Of a DNA stretch of 64,000 bases, positions 44,242 through 54,353 are shown piece by piece (within the stretch, counting starts at the first letter, position 1; every line of letters begins with the position of its first letter). The position numbers and the translations under genes are program-made. The notes below the pieces were generated by a model. The model searched no databases. It was not told the origin of the DNA and saw only the letters and a list, made by a program, of their open reading frames with translations. The stretch is from Hyphomicrobiales bacterium (GTDB lineage: Bacteria; Pseudomonadota; Alphaproteobacteria; Rhizobiales; Aestuariivirgaceae): NCBI GenBank assembly GCA_016185245.1, contig JACPNZ010000042.1:124001-188000 (forward strand), in the 5' to 3' direction.

Positions 44242-44752
44242 CGCCACCGGCCCCTCGGCCGCGTCCAACATCTGCGAAAGCCAGATGCTCGCCGTGTCGG
44301 CCGCCGAAGGCGTGCCGCTTGGTGTCCTCTACGCGGTCGGCATGACCGAAACCGGCCGCAAGGGCTCGCTGCAGCCCTATGCCCTCAACATCGAGGGCCA
44401 GACCGTCTTTGCCGCCTCCACCGATGAGGCTCTTGCCGTCTTCGCCACGGCCCGGAAGGCCGGAAAGAAGCTGATTGATCTCGGCTGCATGCAGATCAAC
44501 TACCGCTATCACGGCGGCAACTTTGCCTCGCCGGCAGCGATGCTCGATCCCCGCGCCAACGTCTCTTATGCGGCACGGTTCCTCAAGCGGCTTCGGGCCA
44601 GCGAGGGCAGTTGGACCATGGCGGTGGCGCGTTACCACGCCGGGCCCAACAACAATCCTGCCCAGAAGCGCTACATCTGCGCCGTCATTGCCAATCTGGT
44701 GACGACCGGTTTCGGCGGCTGGACGCCTGAGTCGCGCCGCTTCTGCAGGTAG
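44183..44752 (+). CDS. Lytic transglycosylase, SLT domain (SltF-like)
   Basis: A 189-aa exported protein with a signal peptide (to about PSAAS) and a compact SLT fold: catalytic Glu in AVGMTETG, then DLGCMQINYRYHGG, and AVARYHAGPNNNP. Rhizobial FlgJ lacks the muramidase half found in enteric FlgJ, so a separate transglycosylase opens peptidoglycan for the rod, as SltF does in Rhodobacter. The ATG at 44183 is preceded by GGGAG and lies within the fliK 3' end. Confidence 0.82.
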   Translation: MKPPLPRTILLPAAAAFIFSATGPSAASNICESQMLAVSAAEGVPLGVLYAVGMTETGRKGSLQPYALNIEGQTVFAASTDEALAVFATARKAGKKLIDLGCMQINYRYHGGNFASPAAMLDPRANVSYAARFLKRLRASEGSWTMAVARYHAGPNNNPAQKRYICAVIANLVTTGFGGWTPESRRFCR

Positions 44753-44834
44753 CCGTCCGCTTTCCGCGCCATCAGTCCGGCGCAAGTTCGTCCTGCGACA
44801 TTTGATCGATCGGAGCCTATTGGGAGTACCGGCG

Positions 44835-46094
44835 ATGAGTCTCTACGGCATCATGCGCACCAGCGTTTCGGGAATGTCGGCCCAGGCCAACCGGCTGGCG
44901 ACGGTTGCCGAGAACGTCGCCAATGTGAACACCAACGGCTACAAGAGGGCTTCTAGAGAATTTTCCTCGCTGCTACTGCAGACCGGCCCCGGTTCCTATG
45001 AATCGGGTTCGATCAACACCACCATTCGCTATGACATCAGCGGCCAAGGCAGCCTCCTCAGCACCACCTCGGTGACCGACTTGGCGATCAGCGGCGACGG
45101 CTTCTTCGTCGTGTCCGACCCCAGCGGTTCGCCGGTGCTCACCCGGGCCGGGGCCTTCGTGCCCAACGGCGATGGCGAACTGGTCAACGCCGCAGGCTTC
45201 CGCCTGATGGGTTATCGCCTCAGCCCCGGCCAGCCGAGCATCACCGTCAACGGCTACACCGGCCTCGAGAACATCAATCTTTCGGAACTTGCCCTCACCG
45301 CCTCGGCTTCGACCGAGGGAAATCTCGTCGCTAACCTGCCGGCCAGCGCCACCGCGGTCGCAGCTCCCGACCTGCCCTCGGCCAACGGCGCCACCGCCAC
45401 CTATACGGCGAAGTCCTCACTCACAACCTATGACAATCTGGGCGGCGAGGTTCTGCTCGATCTGTTCTTCACCAAGACCGCCGGCAACACCTGGGAAGTT
45501 GCCGCCTTCAACAAGGCCGATGCGCCCACAACCGGCGAATTTCCCTATGCCGCCGGGCCGCTTACCACCGCAACCCTCGATTTCGATCCGACGACCGGTG
45601 GACTCTCGGCGGCCAGCGCCAACGCGCTTCCAGTTGCCATTCCGAGTGGTTCCACGCTGAACCTCGATCTGTCGCAGATGACCCAGCTGGCAACCGGCTA
45701 CACGGTGCTTGCCGCCAATGTGAACGGCAATGCCCCGAGCGGCGCCAATGTCATCGACATCGGCCGCGATGGCCTTGTCTATGCGACATACGACAACGGC
45801 ACACGGGTGCCGGTCTATCGCATCCCGCTCGCCCATGTGACGAGCCCCGACCGGCTGACGCCGCTTCCCGGCAACGTCTACCGGTCGTCGGCCGATTCCG
45901 GCAATGTCGAGATCGGTTTCGCCCAGACCGGCGCCCTCGGCGACATTGTGTCGAGTGCCCTCGAACAGTCGACCGTCGATCTTGCTAACGAGCTCACCTC
46001 GATGATCGACGCCCAACGCAGCTATTCGGCCAACTCCAAGGTGTTCCAGACAGGATCGGAGTTGATGGACCTGCTGGTCAACCTCAAGCGCTAG
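44835..46094 (+). CDS. flgE: Flagellar hook protein FlgE
   Basis: A 419-aa hook subunit. The N-terminal MSLYGIMRTSVSGMSAQANR with VAENVANVNTNGYKRASREF is the rod/hook motif. Central hook domains follow. The C-terminus LEQSTVDLANELTSMIDAQRSYSANSKVFQTGSELMDLLVNLKR is diagnostic. The ATG at 44835 has GGGAG 8 nt upstream. Fifteen bp separate it from flgK. Confidence 0.96.
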   Translation: MSLYGIMRTSVSGMSAQANRLATVAENVANVNTNGYKRASREFSSLLLQTGPGSYESGSINTTIRYDISGQGSLLSTTSVTDLAISGDGFFVVSDPSGSPVLTRAGAFVPNGDGELVNAAGFRLMGYRLSPGQPSITVNGYTGLENINLSELALTASASTEGNLVANLPASATAVAAPDLPSANGATATYTAKSSLTTYDNLGGEVLLDLFFTKTAGNTWEVAAFNKADAPTTGEFPYAAGPLTTATLDFDPTTGGLSAASANALPVAIPSGSTLNLDLSQMTQLATGYTVLAANVNGNAPSGANVIDIGRDGLVYATYDNGTRVPVYRIPLAHVTSPDRLTPLPGNVYRSSADSGNVEIGFAQTGALGDIVSSALEQSTVDLANELTSMIDAQRSYSANSKVFQTGSELMDLLVNLKR

Positions 46095-46109
46095 CGAAGC
46101 TTCCCGCCC

Positions 46110-47576
46110 ATGGCCACGCTCTCCTCGGCACTCAACCTCGCCTTCTCCGGTCTTGCTACCTCGGCGGCGCAGACCGCACTGGTGTCGCGCAATGTCAGCA
46201 ATGCCAACGATCCCGACTATACGCGCAAGACTGCCAACATCATCACCCTTCCGGGCGGCGCCACTTCGATCGCCAGCTATGATCGCAGTGCCGACAAGCG
46301 CCTGCTCGACAAGCTTCTCGATGTGACCAGCGGCTCAGCCGGAAGGCAGACGGTGCTCGACGCCCTCACCCGGCTGGCCGAGACGATAGGCGATCCGCAA
46401 TCGGATGGTTCGACCACTGCCCTCATCGGCAAGTTGCAGGAGAGCCTCAAGGCCTATGAAGCCAATCCCGCCGATGCCACCCTCGGCAGCAGCGTGATGG
46501 CGGCGGCAAGAAACCTTACAACCGCTCTCAACCAAGCCTCTGTGGCAGTGCAGCAGGTTCGCGCCACGGCCGACCAGGACATGGCGGCTTCGGTCTCACG
46601 CATCAATGCGCTTCTTGATCAGTTCAAGGTCGCCAACGATGCGGTGGTGCGAGGCGGCGGCACGCCCTCGGACCTCGCCGACAACCTCGATCAGCGCGAC
46701 CGCATCCTGAAAGCCTTGGCCGAGGAAACCGGCATCCGTACCGTGACCCGGCCGAACAATGACATAGCCATTTTCACCGATAGTGGCGTTACCCTGTTCG
46801 AGATCGGTCCGCGCCGTGTGACCTTCGTGTCAACCCCTGTCTACGCCGCTGGTGTCGCCGGCAACGCCGTCTATGCCGATGGTGTGCGGATCACCGGGCT
46901 GCCTTCGGCCATGCCGGCGGCGAGCGGCAAGCTTCAGGGCCTTGCCGACATCCGTGACCGCATCGCCACGACCTACCAGTCGCAGCTCGACGAAGTGGCG
47001 CGCGGCCTCATCTCGATGTTTGCCGAAAGCGATCAATCGGCCACCGGCCCGGACCTCGCCGGACTCTTCACCTATGGGGGCGGGCCGGCGCTGCCACCGG
47101 CCGGCGCGGCGGCCGCGGGCCTTGCCGCCGCCATCAGGGTCAACCCGCTTGCCGATCCGGCCCAAGGCGGCAGAGTTTCGCTGATCCGCGACGGCGGCTT
47201 CAATGGTGCCGCCTATGTCTACAACGGCTCCACCGCGGCCGGCTTCCAGGCGCGGCTGCGGCAGCTCGTCAACAGCTTCGATGCGTCGCAGAGCTTTGAT
47301 CCCTCCACCCAGATCGGCACGACAGCGAACCTCGCCGACTATAGCGCCTCGGCTTCGAGCTGGCTTTCGGGACTGCGCCAGGAGGCCGGCGACAAGGCCC
47401 AGACCGGCCTAGCCCTGAAGAGCCGGGCCTCCGACGCGCTTCTGCGGATGACCGGCGTCAACATCGACGAGGAGATGGCCGCCATGCTCGATCTCGAGAA
47501 ATCCTACCAGGCCTCGGCCAAGGTGATGTCGATCGTCGACGGGCTGATCGGCAATCTCCTCGACAACATCGGGTGA
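46110..47576 (+). CDS. flgK: Flagellar hook-associated protein 1, FlgK
   Basis: A 488-aa hook-filament junction protein. The N-terminal LVSRNVSNANDPDYTRKTA is the FlgK version of the rod/hook motif. GGTPSDLADNLDQRDRILKALAEETGI and the C-terminal MTGVNIDEEMAAMLDLEKSYQASAKVMSIVDGLIGNLLDNIG are typical. Shorter than enteric FlgK in the variable middle, as in other rhizobia. Confidence 0.95.
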   Translation: MATLSSALNLAFSGLATSAAQTALVSRNVSNANDPDYTRKTANIITLPGGATSIASYDRSADKRLLDKLLDVTSGSAGRQTVLDALTRLAETIGDPQSDGSTTALIGKLQESLKAYEANPADATLGSSVMAAARNLTTALNQASVAVQQVRATADQDMAASVSRINALLDQFKVANDAVVRGGGTPSDLADNLDQRDRILKALAEETGIRTVTRPNNDIAIFTDSGVTLFEIGPRRVTFVSTPVYAAGVAGNAVYADGVRITGLPSAMPAASGKLQGLADIRDRIATTYQSQLDEVARGLISMFAESDQSATGPDLAGLFTYGGGPALPPAGAAAAGLAAAIRVNPLADPAQGGRVSLIRDGGFNGAAYVYNGSTAAGFQARLRQLVNSFDASQSFDPSTQIGTTANLADYSASASSWLSGLRQEAGDKAQTGLALKSRASDALLRMTGVNIDEEMAAMLDLEKSYQASAKVMSIVDGLIGNLLDNIG

Positions 47577-47580
47577 AGCT

Positions 47581-48621
47581 GTGGAACTCGGGCGTATTTC
47601 CACATTGAACATGTCCCAGTCGCTGCGCCTCGCCATGCAGCAGACCCAGAACGATCTCGACCGGGCCCAAAGCGAGGTGGCAAGCGGCCGCCATGACGAC
47701 GTGGCCCTGACGCTTGGTGCCGGCACCGGTCGCGACCTCCTGTGGCGAAGCGACCTCGGCGGACTTCGGCATATGGTCGACAGCAACAAGCTCGCCGGCG
47801 TCAGAGCCAATCTCAGTCAATCGGCCCTGTCGTCGATCCGCGACGCGGCAAGTACCTTCCTGTCGACGCTCACGGGCGCGCGCAACGCCCAGGGCGGCCA
47901 GCAGCTCGCCGCCACCGCGGCAAAATCGGCGCTCGACCAGTTGACCTCGCTCCTCAACACCACCCACGACGGCCAGTACATCTTTGGCGGCACTAACTCG
48001 CAGCAGCCGCCACTCCGCGATTTCGCCACCGGCGGTGCCCAGCCAGCCATCGAAAACGCCTTCACCACCGCCTTTGGCCTGTCACCCACCAATCCGGCGG
48101 TGGTCAACATAACGGCCACCGCCATGCAGAATTTCCTCGACGGGAGCTATGCCGGTCTATTCGCCCCGCCGTCGTGGGCCGGCACCTGGTCGAATGCCGC
48201 CGACGATGCAGTTGTGAGCCGCATCGACCGGGATGAGCTGGTGCGGGCCTCAACCACCGCCAATATCGATCCGATCCGCCAGCTCGCCGAGGCCTTCACC
48301 ACGGTGGCAAGCCTCGGCGCGCCCAATCTTAGCCAGTCGGCCTTCGAAACGGTGGTGAACGAAGCCCTGTCGCTTGCCGGCGCCGCCGTGATCGGCATTG
48401 GCGACGAGCAGGCCCGCATCGGGCTTGCCCAGAACCAGATCAGCACCGCCAGCGATCGCCTGCAGATCCGCATCAACGCGCTTACCGGCAATGTCCGGGC
48501 AATCGAGCAGGTCGACAAGTACGAGGCGGCAACCCGCGCCAACAATCTGATGACCGCGCTCGAATCCTCTTACACGCTCACCGGGCGTATCAGCCGGCTG
48601 AGCCTGCTCAACTTTCTATGA
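47581..48621 (+). CDS. flgL: Flagellar hook-associated protein 3, FlgL
   Basis: A 346-aa protein that starts with GTG at 47581. It has the flagellin-like N-terminal helix (SQSLRLAMQQTQNDLDRAQSEVASGRHDDV) and a C-terminal partner helix ending YTLTGRISRLSLLNFL. It joins FlgK to the filament. Its stop overlaps potential starts of flaF. Confidence 0.92.
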   Translation: MELGRISTLNMSQSLRLAMQQTQNDLDRAQSEVASGRHDDVALTLGAGTGRDLLWRSDLGGLRHMVDSNKLAGVRANLSQSALSSIRDAASTFLSTLTGARNAQGGQQLAATAAKSALDQLTSLLNTTHDGQYIFGGTNSQQPPLRDFATGGAQPAIENAFTTAFGLSPTNPAVVNITATAMQNFLDGSYAGLFAPPSWAGTWSNAADDAVVSRIDRDELVRASTTANIDPIRQLAEAFTTVASLGAPNLSQSAFETVVNEALSLAGAAVIGIGDEQARIGLAQNQISTASDRLQIRINALTGNVRAIEQVDKYEAATRANNLMTALESSYTLTGRISRLSLLNFL

Positions 48622-48656
48622 TGCTCCATTCAGCCTACGAGGATCGCCGCAATCCC

Positions 48657-49010
48657 ATGTATGAGTCGATCTACGCCGAGATGGCGGCCGAAACCACCGC
48701 CACTATCCGCGATAACGAGCGCCAGGCTTTCGAACATTCGATTCGCCTGCTCGAAGCGGCCAAGGAGGAGGGCCGGGGATCGACCCAGTCGGTCACCGCA
48801 CTCCTCTTCCTCAGCCGCCTGTGGGGTGTGTTGCTCGAGGACCTGGCGCGCCCCGACAACGGGCTCCCAGAAACACTTCGCGCCAGCCTCATTTCCATCG
48901 GCATCTGGATGCTTAGGCGCGCCGAGGACATCCGCCAGGGCCGGGTCGACGACTTCCAGGCGCTAATCGATGTTTCCCAATCCATCTGCCAGGGACTGAA
49001 GAGGCACTGA
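48657..49010 (+). CDS. flaF: Flagellar biosynthesis regulator FlaF
   Basis: A 117-aa protein with the FlaF core: NERQAFEHSIRLLEAA near the N-terminus, then LFLSRLWGVLLEDLARPDNGLPETLRASLISIGIWMLRRAEDIRQG. It is required for flagellin production and works with FlbT. The start at 48657 gives the usual MYESIYAEM-type N-terminus. An in-frame ATG at 48618 overlaps the flgL stop and would add 13 residues; it cannot be excluded. flbT follows after 1 bp. Confidence 0.9.
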   Translation: MYESIYAEMAAETTATIRDNERQAFEHSIRLLEAAKEEGRGSTQSVTALLFLSRLWGVLLEDLARPDNGLPETLRASLISIGIWMLRRAEDIRQGRVDDFQALIDVSQSICQGLKRH

Positions 49011-49011
49011 C

Positions 49012-49422
49012 ATGCAAATTCACCTGAAACGAGGCGAGAAGATCTACGTGAACGGCGCGGTGGTGCGGGTTGATCGCCGCGCTTCGCTCGAATTCCTCAA
49101 CGATGTCAATTTTCTCCTCGAGAATCATGTGATCCAGGCCGAGGAGGCCCGCACCCCGTTTAAGCAGCTCTATTTCGTGGTGCAGACCATGATGATCGAT
49201 CCGGAGAACGCCGGCGTTACCCACGAACTCTACAAGCACCTGTCGCATCGTCTGGGCGCCGCCATCGATACGGCAGAACTGAAAGAGGCGCTCGTTGCCG
49301 CCGACGAGAAAGTGAAGGCCGGTCGCCTGTTCGAGGCGCTGAAGCAGCTTCGTGCGGTTTTTACACTGGAGGAAAGCCTGCTCGATACCGCGAACCCACA
49401 CAGCACGGTGGAGGCGGCCTGA
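49012..49422 (+). CDS. flbT: Flagellar biosynthesis repressor FlbT
   Basis: A 136-aa protein. LKRGEKIYVNGAVVRVDRRASLEFLNDVNFLLENHVIQAEEA and KQLYFVVQTMMIDPENA are the family core. FlbT binds flagellin mRNA leaders and controls its stability or translation, depending on species. The two flagellin leaders in this window are candidate targets. Its stop overlaps flgD by one base (TGATG). Confidence 0.93.
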   Translation: MQIHLKRGEKIYVNGAVVRVDRRASLEFLNDVNFLLENHVIQAEEARTPFKQLYFVVQTMMIDPENAGVTHELYKHLSHRLGAAIDTAELKEALVAADEKVKAGRLFEALKQLRAVFTLEESLLDTANPHSTVEAA

Positions 49423-49823
49423 TGATCGTCGGCAGTGCAACCACGGCCGCGGCTGCCGTTGCCGCTCCGCCGGCGGACGAAGCCCGGCGCGCCGGTCTGA
49501 ACTATGATGCCTTCCTCAGCCTGCTCATTGCCGAGATGAAAAACCAGGACCCGACCCAGCCGACCGATCCCTCGCAGTCGTTGTCGCAGCTTGCCTCCTT
49601 CTCTTCGGTCGAGCAGACGATCAAGATCAATTCCAAGCTCGACAGCCTGCTGGCGATCTCGACCCTCGGCCAGTCGGGCAACTACATCGGCCACACGATC
49701 ACCAGCGCCGACGGCACGGTTTCCGGCAAGATCTCCGCCCTCGAGATCACTACCGGCGGTGCTGCGGCAATCCTCGAGGACGGCCGCTCCGTGACCGTCG
49801 AAACTGGAGTGAAGATCGCCTGA
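49422..49823 (+). CDS. flgD: Flagellar hook assembly protein FlgD
   Basis: A 133-aa hook-cap scaffold. LNYDAFLSLLIAEMKNQDPTQPTDPSQSLSQLASFSSVEQ is the defining N-terminal FlgD motif. The C-terminal beta-domain of enteric FlgD is reduced, as in rhizobia. It precedes fliQ by 2 bp. Confidence 0.94.
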   Translation: MIVGSATTAAAAVAAPPADEARRAGLNYDAFLSLLIAEMKNQDPTQPTDPSQSLSQLASFSSVEQTIKINSKLDSLLAISTLGQSGNYIGHTITSADGTVSGKISALEITTGGAAAILEDGRSVTVETGVKIA

Positions 49824-49825
49824 TC

Positions 49826-50092
49826 ATGAACGAAACCGATGCCATGGAGATCGTTCAGGCGGCCCTGTGGACCGTTGTACTGGGATCGGGTCCGGCCGTC
49901 GGCGCCGCCATGGTGGTGGGCATTCTCATCGCCCTCCTTCAGGCGCTCACCCAGGTGCAGGAAGCAACCCTCACTTTCGTACCGAAGATCCTGGTGATCT
50001 TTGCGGTGATGGTGATGACCGGTCCCTTCATCGCCTCGCAGCTCTACGCTTACACCGAACTCGTCTACTCGCGCATCGCCACCGGGTTCTGA
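49826..50092 (+). CDS. fliQ: Flagellar export gate protein FliQ
   Basis: An 88-aa protein with two transmembrane hairpin helices. [27 protein letters not shown] is the family signature. It forms part of the FliPQR export pore. It is followed by flhA after a 64-bp gap that may hold a ribosome-binding region. Confidence 0.95.
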   Translation: MNETDAMEIVQAALWTVVLGSGPAVGAAMVVGILIALLQALTQVQEATLTFVPKILVIFAVMVMTGPFIASQLYAYTELVYSRIATGF

Positions 50093-50156
50093 ACCGCTCT
50101 CCCACTCCTGCGCAAGCTTCCGCCGCCACAACGGGTCATCATCCAAGGTTCGTGCC

Positions 50157-52247
50157 ATGTCCGTCGGTAATCCAGTTTTTGAATTGGCGGCCGCTTCGCG
50201 CGGCAACCGCGACATCGGTTTCGCTCTCGGCATCGCCGCCATTCTCATCGTCCTATTCCTGCCGATCCCGCCGATCCTGATCGACGTGGGACTCGCTTTT
50301 TCGATCTCGCTGTCGGTGCTGATCCTGATGGTCGCCCTGTGGATTCCGCGTCCGCTCGACTTCTCGGCCTTTCCGACGGTACTGCTGATCGCCACGGTCC
50401 TGCGCCTGTCGCTCAACGTCGCCACCACGCGCCTCATTCTGGCGCGCGGCCAGGAGGGTTACAATGCCGCCGGTCATGTGGTGGGCGGCTTCTCGCGGTT
50501 CGTGATGAGCGGCGACTTCGTCATTGGCGTCATCGTCTTTGTCATCCTGATCACCGTCAATTTCCTGGTGATCACCAAAGGTGCGACGCGCATCGCCGAG
50601 GTCGGCGCCCGCTTCACCCTCGACGCCATTCCCGGCAAGCAGATGGCGATCGATGCCGATCTTTCCGCCGGCCTCATCGACGATACCGAGGCGCGGCGCC
50701 GGCGTGCCGAACTTGAGCAGGAAAGCGCCTTCTTCGGCTCCATGGACGGCGCCTCGAAGTTCGTCCGCGGCGATGCCATCGCCGGCCTGCTCATCACCTG
50801 CATCAACGTTTTCGGCGGCATCGTCATCGGCGTCACCCGCCATGGACTGACCTTCTCGCAGGCCGCCGACATCTACACCAAGCTGTCGGTAGGCGACGGC
50901 CTGGTCACCCAGATCCCGGCACTTGTCGTTTCGTTGGCGGCCGGCCTCCTGGTGTCCAAGGGCGGCAACAAGGGCTCGGCCCAGGAGGCCGTGCTGAACC
51001 AGCTTGCCGGCTATCCGCGCGCCCTGCTGGTGGCCTCGATCCTGCTGACGATCCTGGCGTTGATGCCGGGCTTGCCGTTCTTTCCCTTCGCGCTCATGGC
51101 CTCGGCCATGGCGGTGGGATCGGTGGTTATCCCGCAGCGTCGGGCCAAGGTGCTCGGCGAGTTGGAACTTGGCAAACGGCAAGCCGCCGAGGCCAAGGCC
51201 GAAGAAGAAAAGAACTCGGTGAAGGAGCTCCTGCGCACCAGCGAGATCGAGCTCTGCCTGGGCCGCCAGCTGTCGGCGGCCATGCTGGTGGCCCATGGCG
51301 AACTCGCCCACCGGGTTGCCAAGATGCGCCGCAAGTTCGCCCAGCAATATGGTTTCGTCATCCCCGAGATCAGGCTCACCGATGACCTGGCGCTGCCGCC
51401 GCGCGGTTACTGGATCAAGATTCACGGCACCGTGGCGGCCACCGCCGAGCTTCGCCTCGGCGAGGTGATGGTGATCACCGGTGGCCGCCAGCGTCCCGAC
51501 GTTCCCGGCGACGAGACGAAGGAACCGTCCTTCGGCCTCGACGCGCTGTGGGTGCCGGAAATGTTCGCCGGCGACCTGCGGGCTTCCGGCTTCCAGCCCA
51601 TCGATCCCATGTCGGTGATGCTCACCCACCTGTCGGAAGTGATCCGCAACAATCTCGCCCATCTCCTCTCCTATCGCGATTTGCGGGGACTGACCGACCG
51701 GCTCGAGCCCGAATACAAGCGACTTCTCGACGAGACCTGCCCGTCGCTCCTCTCCTTCTCGACGCTGCAGGCAATCCTCAAGCTGCTGCTGGCCGAGCGC
51801 GTGTCGATCCGCAACCTGCACCTGGTGCTGGAAGCGATCGCCGAGGTGGCCCCCCATGTGCGCAAGCCCGAGGCGATCGTCGAGCATGTCAGGCTGCGCA
51901 TCGCCCAGCAGATCTGCGGCGATCTCGCCAGTGCCGGAGTACTGCGCGTCCTCCGCCTGGGCAGCCGCTGGGATATCGCTTTCCTGCAGAGCCTGAAGCG
52001 CGACACCAAGGGCGAGGTGATCGAGTTCGACATCGATCCGCGCCTCATTGAGCAGTTCGCCGCCGAAACCACCCGGACGGTGAAGAACCACATGGACGAG
52101 GGCGGCACTTTCGCCCTGGTGACGGCGCCGGAAACCCGCCCCTATGTGCGGATGATCGTCGACCGGCTCTATCCCAACCTGCCGGTGCTTTCCCACATCG
52201 AGATCGCCCGCGGCATCAGGATCGAGACGATCGGGTCGTTGTCGTGA
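50157..52247 (+). CDS. flhA: Flagellar export protein FlhA
   Basis: A 696-aa protein. The N-terminal half has about eight transmembrane helices and the FHIPEP-type loop ([11 protein letters not shown], then [35 protein letters not shown]). The C-terminal half is the cytoplasmic ring that receives export substrates. The full length and intact FHIPEP core indicate a functional gene. The stop overlaps the GTG start of fliR. Confidence 0.97.
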   Translation: MSVGNPVFELAAASRGNRDIGFALGIAAILIVLFLPIPPILIDVGLAFSISLSVLILMVALWIPRPLDFSAFPTVLLIATVLRLSLNVATTRLILARGQEGYNAAGHVVGGFSRFVMSGDFVIGVIVFVILITVNFLVITKGATRIAEVGARFTLDAIPGKQMAIDADLSAGLIDDTEARRRRAELEQESAFFGSMDGASKFVRGDAIAGLLITCINVFGGIVIGVTRHGLTFSQAADIYTKLSVGDGLVTQIPALVVSLAAGLLVSKGGNKGSAQEAVLNQLAGYPRALLVASILLTILALMPGLPFFPFALMASAMAVGSVVIPQRRAKVLGELELGKRQAAEAKAEEEKNSVKELLRTSEIELCLGRQLSAAMLVAHGELAHRVAKMRRKFAQQYGFVIPEIRLTDDLALPPRGYWIKIHGTVAATAELRLGEVMVITGGRQRPDVPGDETKEPSFGLDALWVPEMFAGDLRASGFQPIDPMSVMLTHLSEVIRNNLAHLLSYRDLRGLTDRLEPEYKRLLDETCPSLLSFSTLQAILKLLLAERVSIRNLHLVLEAIAEVAPHVRKPEAIVEHVRLRIAQQICGDLASAGVLRVLRLGSRWDIAFLQSLKRDTKGEVIEFDIDPRLIEQFAAETTRTVKNHMDEGGTFALVTAPETRPYVRMIVDRLYPNLPVLSHIEIARGIRIETIGSLS

Positions 52248-53005
52248 CCGGCACCCTGGCCGAGGCAGCGCTCACTGCCTTCCTGATCTTCTGCCGGGTC
52301 GGCAGCTGCCTCATCCTGATCCCCGGCTATTCCAGCGCCCGGGTGCCGGTGCTAGTCAGGCTCGCCCTGGCATTGGCGATAGCACTGGCACTCACGCCTA
52401 TGCTCTATGCCATGGTATCGAAGACAACGTCGTCCTATGCCGAGGCCTATCGCCCGCTTCTCGCCGTCAACGAGGTGATGGCCGGCGGCGTTATCGGTCT
52501 GATGGCCAGGCTACAGCTCCTTGGGTTGCAATTCGCCGCCATCGTCGCCGCCAACGCCATCGGGTTGGCCGGCCTGCCTGGGATCCCTATCGATGAAGGC
52601 GAAGCGATGCCTCCGCTTGCCCAGCTCATGTCGCTGGCCGGCGTCATGATGCTGTTCGCTACCGGTCTCCATATTGAAGCCATCCGCGCCATCGTCGAGT
52701 CCTATGGCGCCCTGCCCATGCGGATGGGCCTTGATACCGGCTGGTATCTCGAGCAGACGGTGAAATCCGTGGCGGAAACGTCGCTGACCGCCCTCCGCCT
52801 TGCCGGACCCTTCATCGTCTACGCTGTTACGATCAATTTCGCGCTTGGGCTCGCCAACAAATTCGCTCCGCAGATCTCGCTCTATTTCGCTTCCCTTGGG
52901 CTGGTTACGGCAGGAGGTCTCGCGGTCATGGCTCTGCTGGCGCCCGAGTGGCTGGCCCTGTTTGCCGATTCCTATGGTGCCTGGCTTTCGGGAGGATCCC
53001 GATGA
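52244..53005 (+). CDS. fliR: Flagellar export gate protein FliR
   Basis: A 253-aa membrane protein with about six helices. [19 protein letters not shown] near the N-terminus and [32 protein letters not shown] near the C-terminus are typical of FliR. It starts with GTG at 52244, within the flhA stop, and its own stop overlaps the next gene by 4 bp. Confidence 0.95.
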   Translation: MTGTLAEAALTAFLIFCRVGSCLILIPGYSSARVPVLVRLALALAIALALTPMLYAMVSKTTSSYAEAYRPLLAVNEVMAGGVIGLMARLQLLGLQFAAIVAANAIGLAGLPGIPIDEGEAMPPLAQLMSLAGVMMLFATGLHIEAIRAIVESYGALPMRMGLDTGWYLEQTVKSVAETSLTALRLAGPFIVYAVTINFALGLANKFAPQISLYFASLGLVTAGGLAVMALLAPEWLALFADSYGAWLSGGSR

Positions 53006-53397
53006 AAGCGGCAATTGCCAGGCTCACCCGACTGGAAGCCTCCTATGACCGGCTGCTCGCGGCCATCGAACGCGACATCGCCTGGTGGCTCGCCAGGCGC
53101 AATCACCTCTCAACCGAGCGCGCCGCGATTGCCGAAGTCCTCGAATGCGGCGGTCCCTTTCACGATCTGGCGCTGCCCGCCGCCATCCGCCGCATGGCCG
53201 GTCTCGATCGAGAGGCGGCCGAGGTCGAACGCACTCTTGTCGAGCTCCGCCTGCGCGCCATCTCCTGCGCCCTCAAGTCGAAGCGTGCAGCAAGCCTTGC
53301 TGCCGGGCTGAGACGCCAAGCAAAGGCGCTGGCGGCCCGCGATGACCTCGCCGAACTCACCGGCCGCATCGCAGTCGCTCAAGCTTGCGGCAAGTGA
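53002..53397 (+). CDS. Hypothetical coiled-coil protein of the flagellar locus, 131 aa
   Basis: An Arg- and Ala-rich helical protein with several heptad-like stretches (LTRLEASYDRLLAAIERD; AAEVERTLVELRLRAISC). No clear family is recognised. The length and helical character resemble FliJ-type export chaperones, and it is coupled to fliR by ATGA overlap, but the similarity is only general. It precedes the FlgJ-like gene and probably belongs to the same transcript. A role in flagellar export or assembly is inferred from position. Confidence 0.6.
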   Translation: MKAAIARLTRLEASYDRLLAAIERDIAWWLARRNHLSTERAAIAEVLECGGPFHDLALPAAIRRMAGLDREAAEVERTLVELRLRAISCALKSKRAASLAAGLRRQAKALAARDDLAELTGRIAVAQACGK

Positions 53398-53434
53398 CGG
53401 GGACGACACTAGTGGCAACTGCTGGGAGCGTATG

Positions 53435-53959
53435 ATGTCCGTCACTATTCCCTCCGATATCGTCGCCGGCGTCATGCGCGCTGCGCCGCCGCAGAAGGTC
53501 AAGGCGGCGACGCTGCGCCTGGCGGGCCTTGCGCCCACAGCCAATTTTACCACCGCCCCTGGCGCGCTCGACCGGACAAAGCCTGGCGCAGCCGGCGGCG
53601 ACTTGATCATGGCCGTGCTTGCCGCCGCCGAACCGCACCGTGCCACAGCGGCCGAACGGCAGCTGGCCTCGCTCACCGCAAGCGAGGCCGGTCCCTACAA
53701 GTCCTTCGAGGCCTTCATGCTGCGCACCGCCTTCGAGGACATGCTGCCGCCCGCCGACAGCGGCGCCTTCGGTGCTGGTTTTGCCGGTGGCGTCTGGCGT
53801 TCCATGGCGGCCGAACAGTTCGCCTCGCTCTATGCCGACCGTGGCGGCATTGGCCTTGCCAAGACCCTGGCCAGCCACCGGCCTCCGACCGCGCAACCGG
53901 AATTGGCCCGTGAATGGCCCTATTTCGCCGCCACCACCATTTCCTCATTCACCGGCTGA
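53435..53959 (+). CDS. flgJ: FlgJ-like rod-binding protein
   Basis: A 174-aa protein whose C-terminal half matches the rod-binding domain of FlgJ: YKSFEAFMLRTAFEDMLP, then GVWRSMAAEQFASLYADRGGIGLAKTL. It lacks the muramidase domain of enteric FlgJ, in line with the separate transglycosylase gene upstream. It helps rod assembly at the cell wall. The ATG at 53435 has GGGAG 6 nt upstream. The next gene follows 4 bp after its stop. Confidence 0.85.
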   Translation: MSVTIPSDIVAGVMRAAPPQKVKAATLRLAGLAPTANFTTAPGALDRTKPGAAGGDLIMAVLAAAEPHRATAAERQLASLTASEAGPYKSFEAFMLRTAFEDMLPPADSGAFGAGFAGGVWRSMAAEQFASLYADRGGIGLAKTLASHRPPTAQPELAREWPYFAATTISSFTG

Positions 53960-53963
53960 TCCC

Positions 53964-54353
53964 GTGGCGCCCAAACTCAATGCCCGAGAAGCGCCTGGCG
54001 TCGGAAGCTGCGCCCTGCTTCTCTCACGGCTGAAACAGGTGCTGGTCGAAGAGACGGCAGCACTTGCCGCGGGCGGCAACGTCGTCCTTTCGGCCTTCGT
54101 CGAGCGCAAACACCAGCTGCTGCGCGATTTGCTCTCGGCCCAGCGCAACTTCACCAGCGACTCGGTGCGCGGCGTTCTTGCCCCCGCGATCGCAGAGGTA
54201 AAACTCTGCCTCGCCGAGAACCAGCGCCAGCTCGGCCTTCACATCGATGCGGTGCGGCAGGTTTCCGCCATCATCGTCGATGCCATGCGTCAGGCCGAGT
54301 CCGATGGTACCTACGACCGTCCGGCCTGGCGGCGGAACTGTGGCGAATGCTGA
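53964..54353 (+). CDS. flgN: FlgN-like flagellar chaperone
   Basis: A 129-aa helical protein starting with GTG at 53964, 4 bp after the FlgJ-like gene. The segments LLSRLKQVLVEETAAL and FVERKHQLLRDL match the FlgN pattern (export chaperone for FlgK and FlgL), though conservation in this family is low. The C-terminus is Arg-rich. It overlaps the next gene by 7 bp. Confidence 0.6.
   Translation: MAPKLNAREAPGVGSCALLLSRLKQVLVEETAALAAGGNVVLSAFVERKHQLLRDLLSAQRNFTSDSVRGVLAPAIAEVKLCLAENQRQLGLHIDAVRQVSAIIVDAMRQAESDGTYDRPAWRRNCGEC

Noticed and set aside
50253-52196. 647-codon minus-strand open frame opposite flhA
   Set aside because: It is the antisense shadow of a fully conserved flhA; its low-complexity composition is typical of GC-rich antisense frames.
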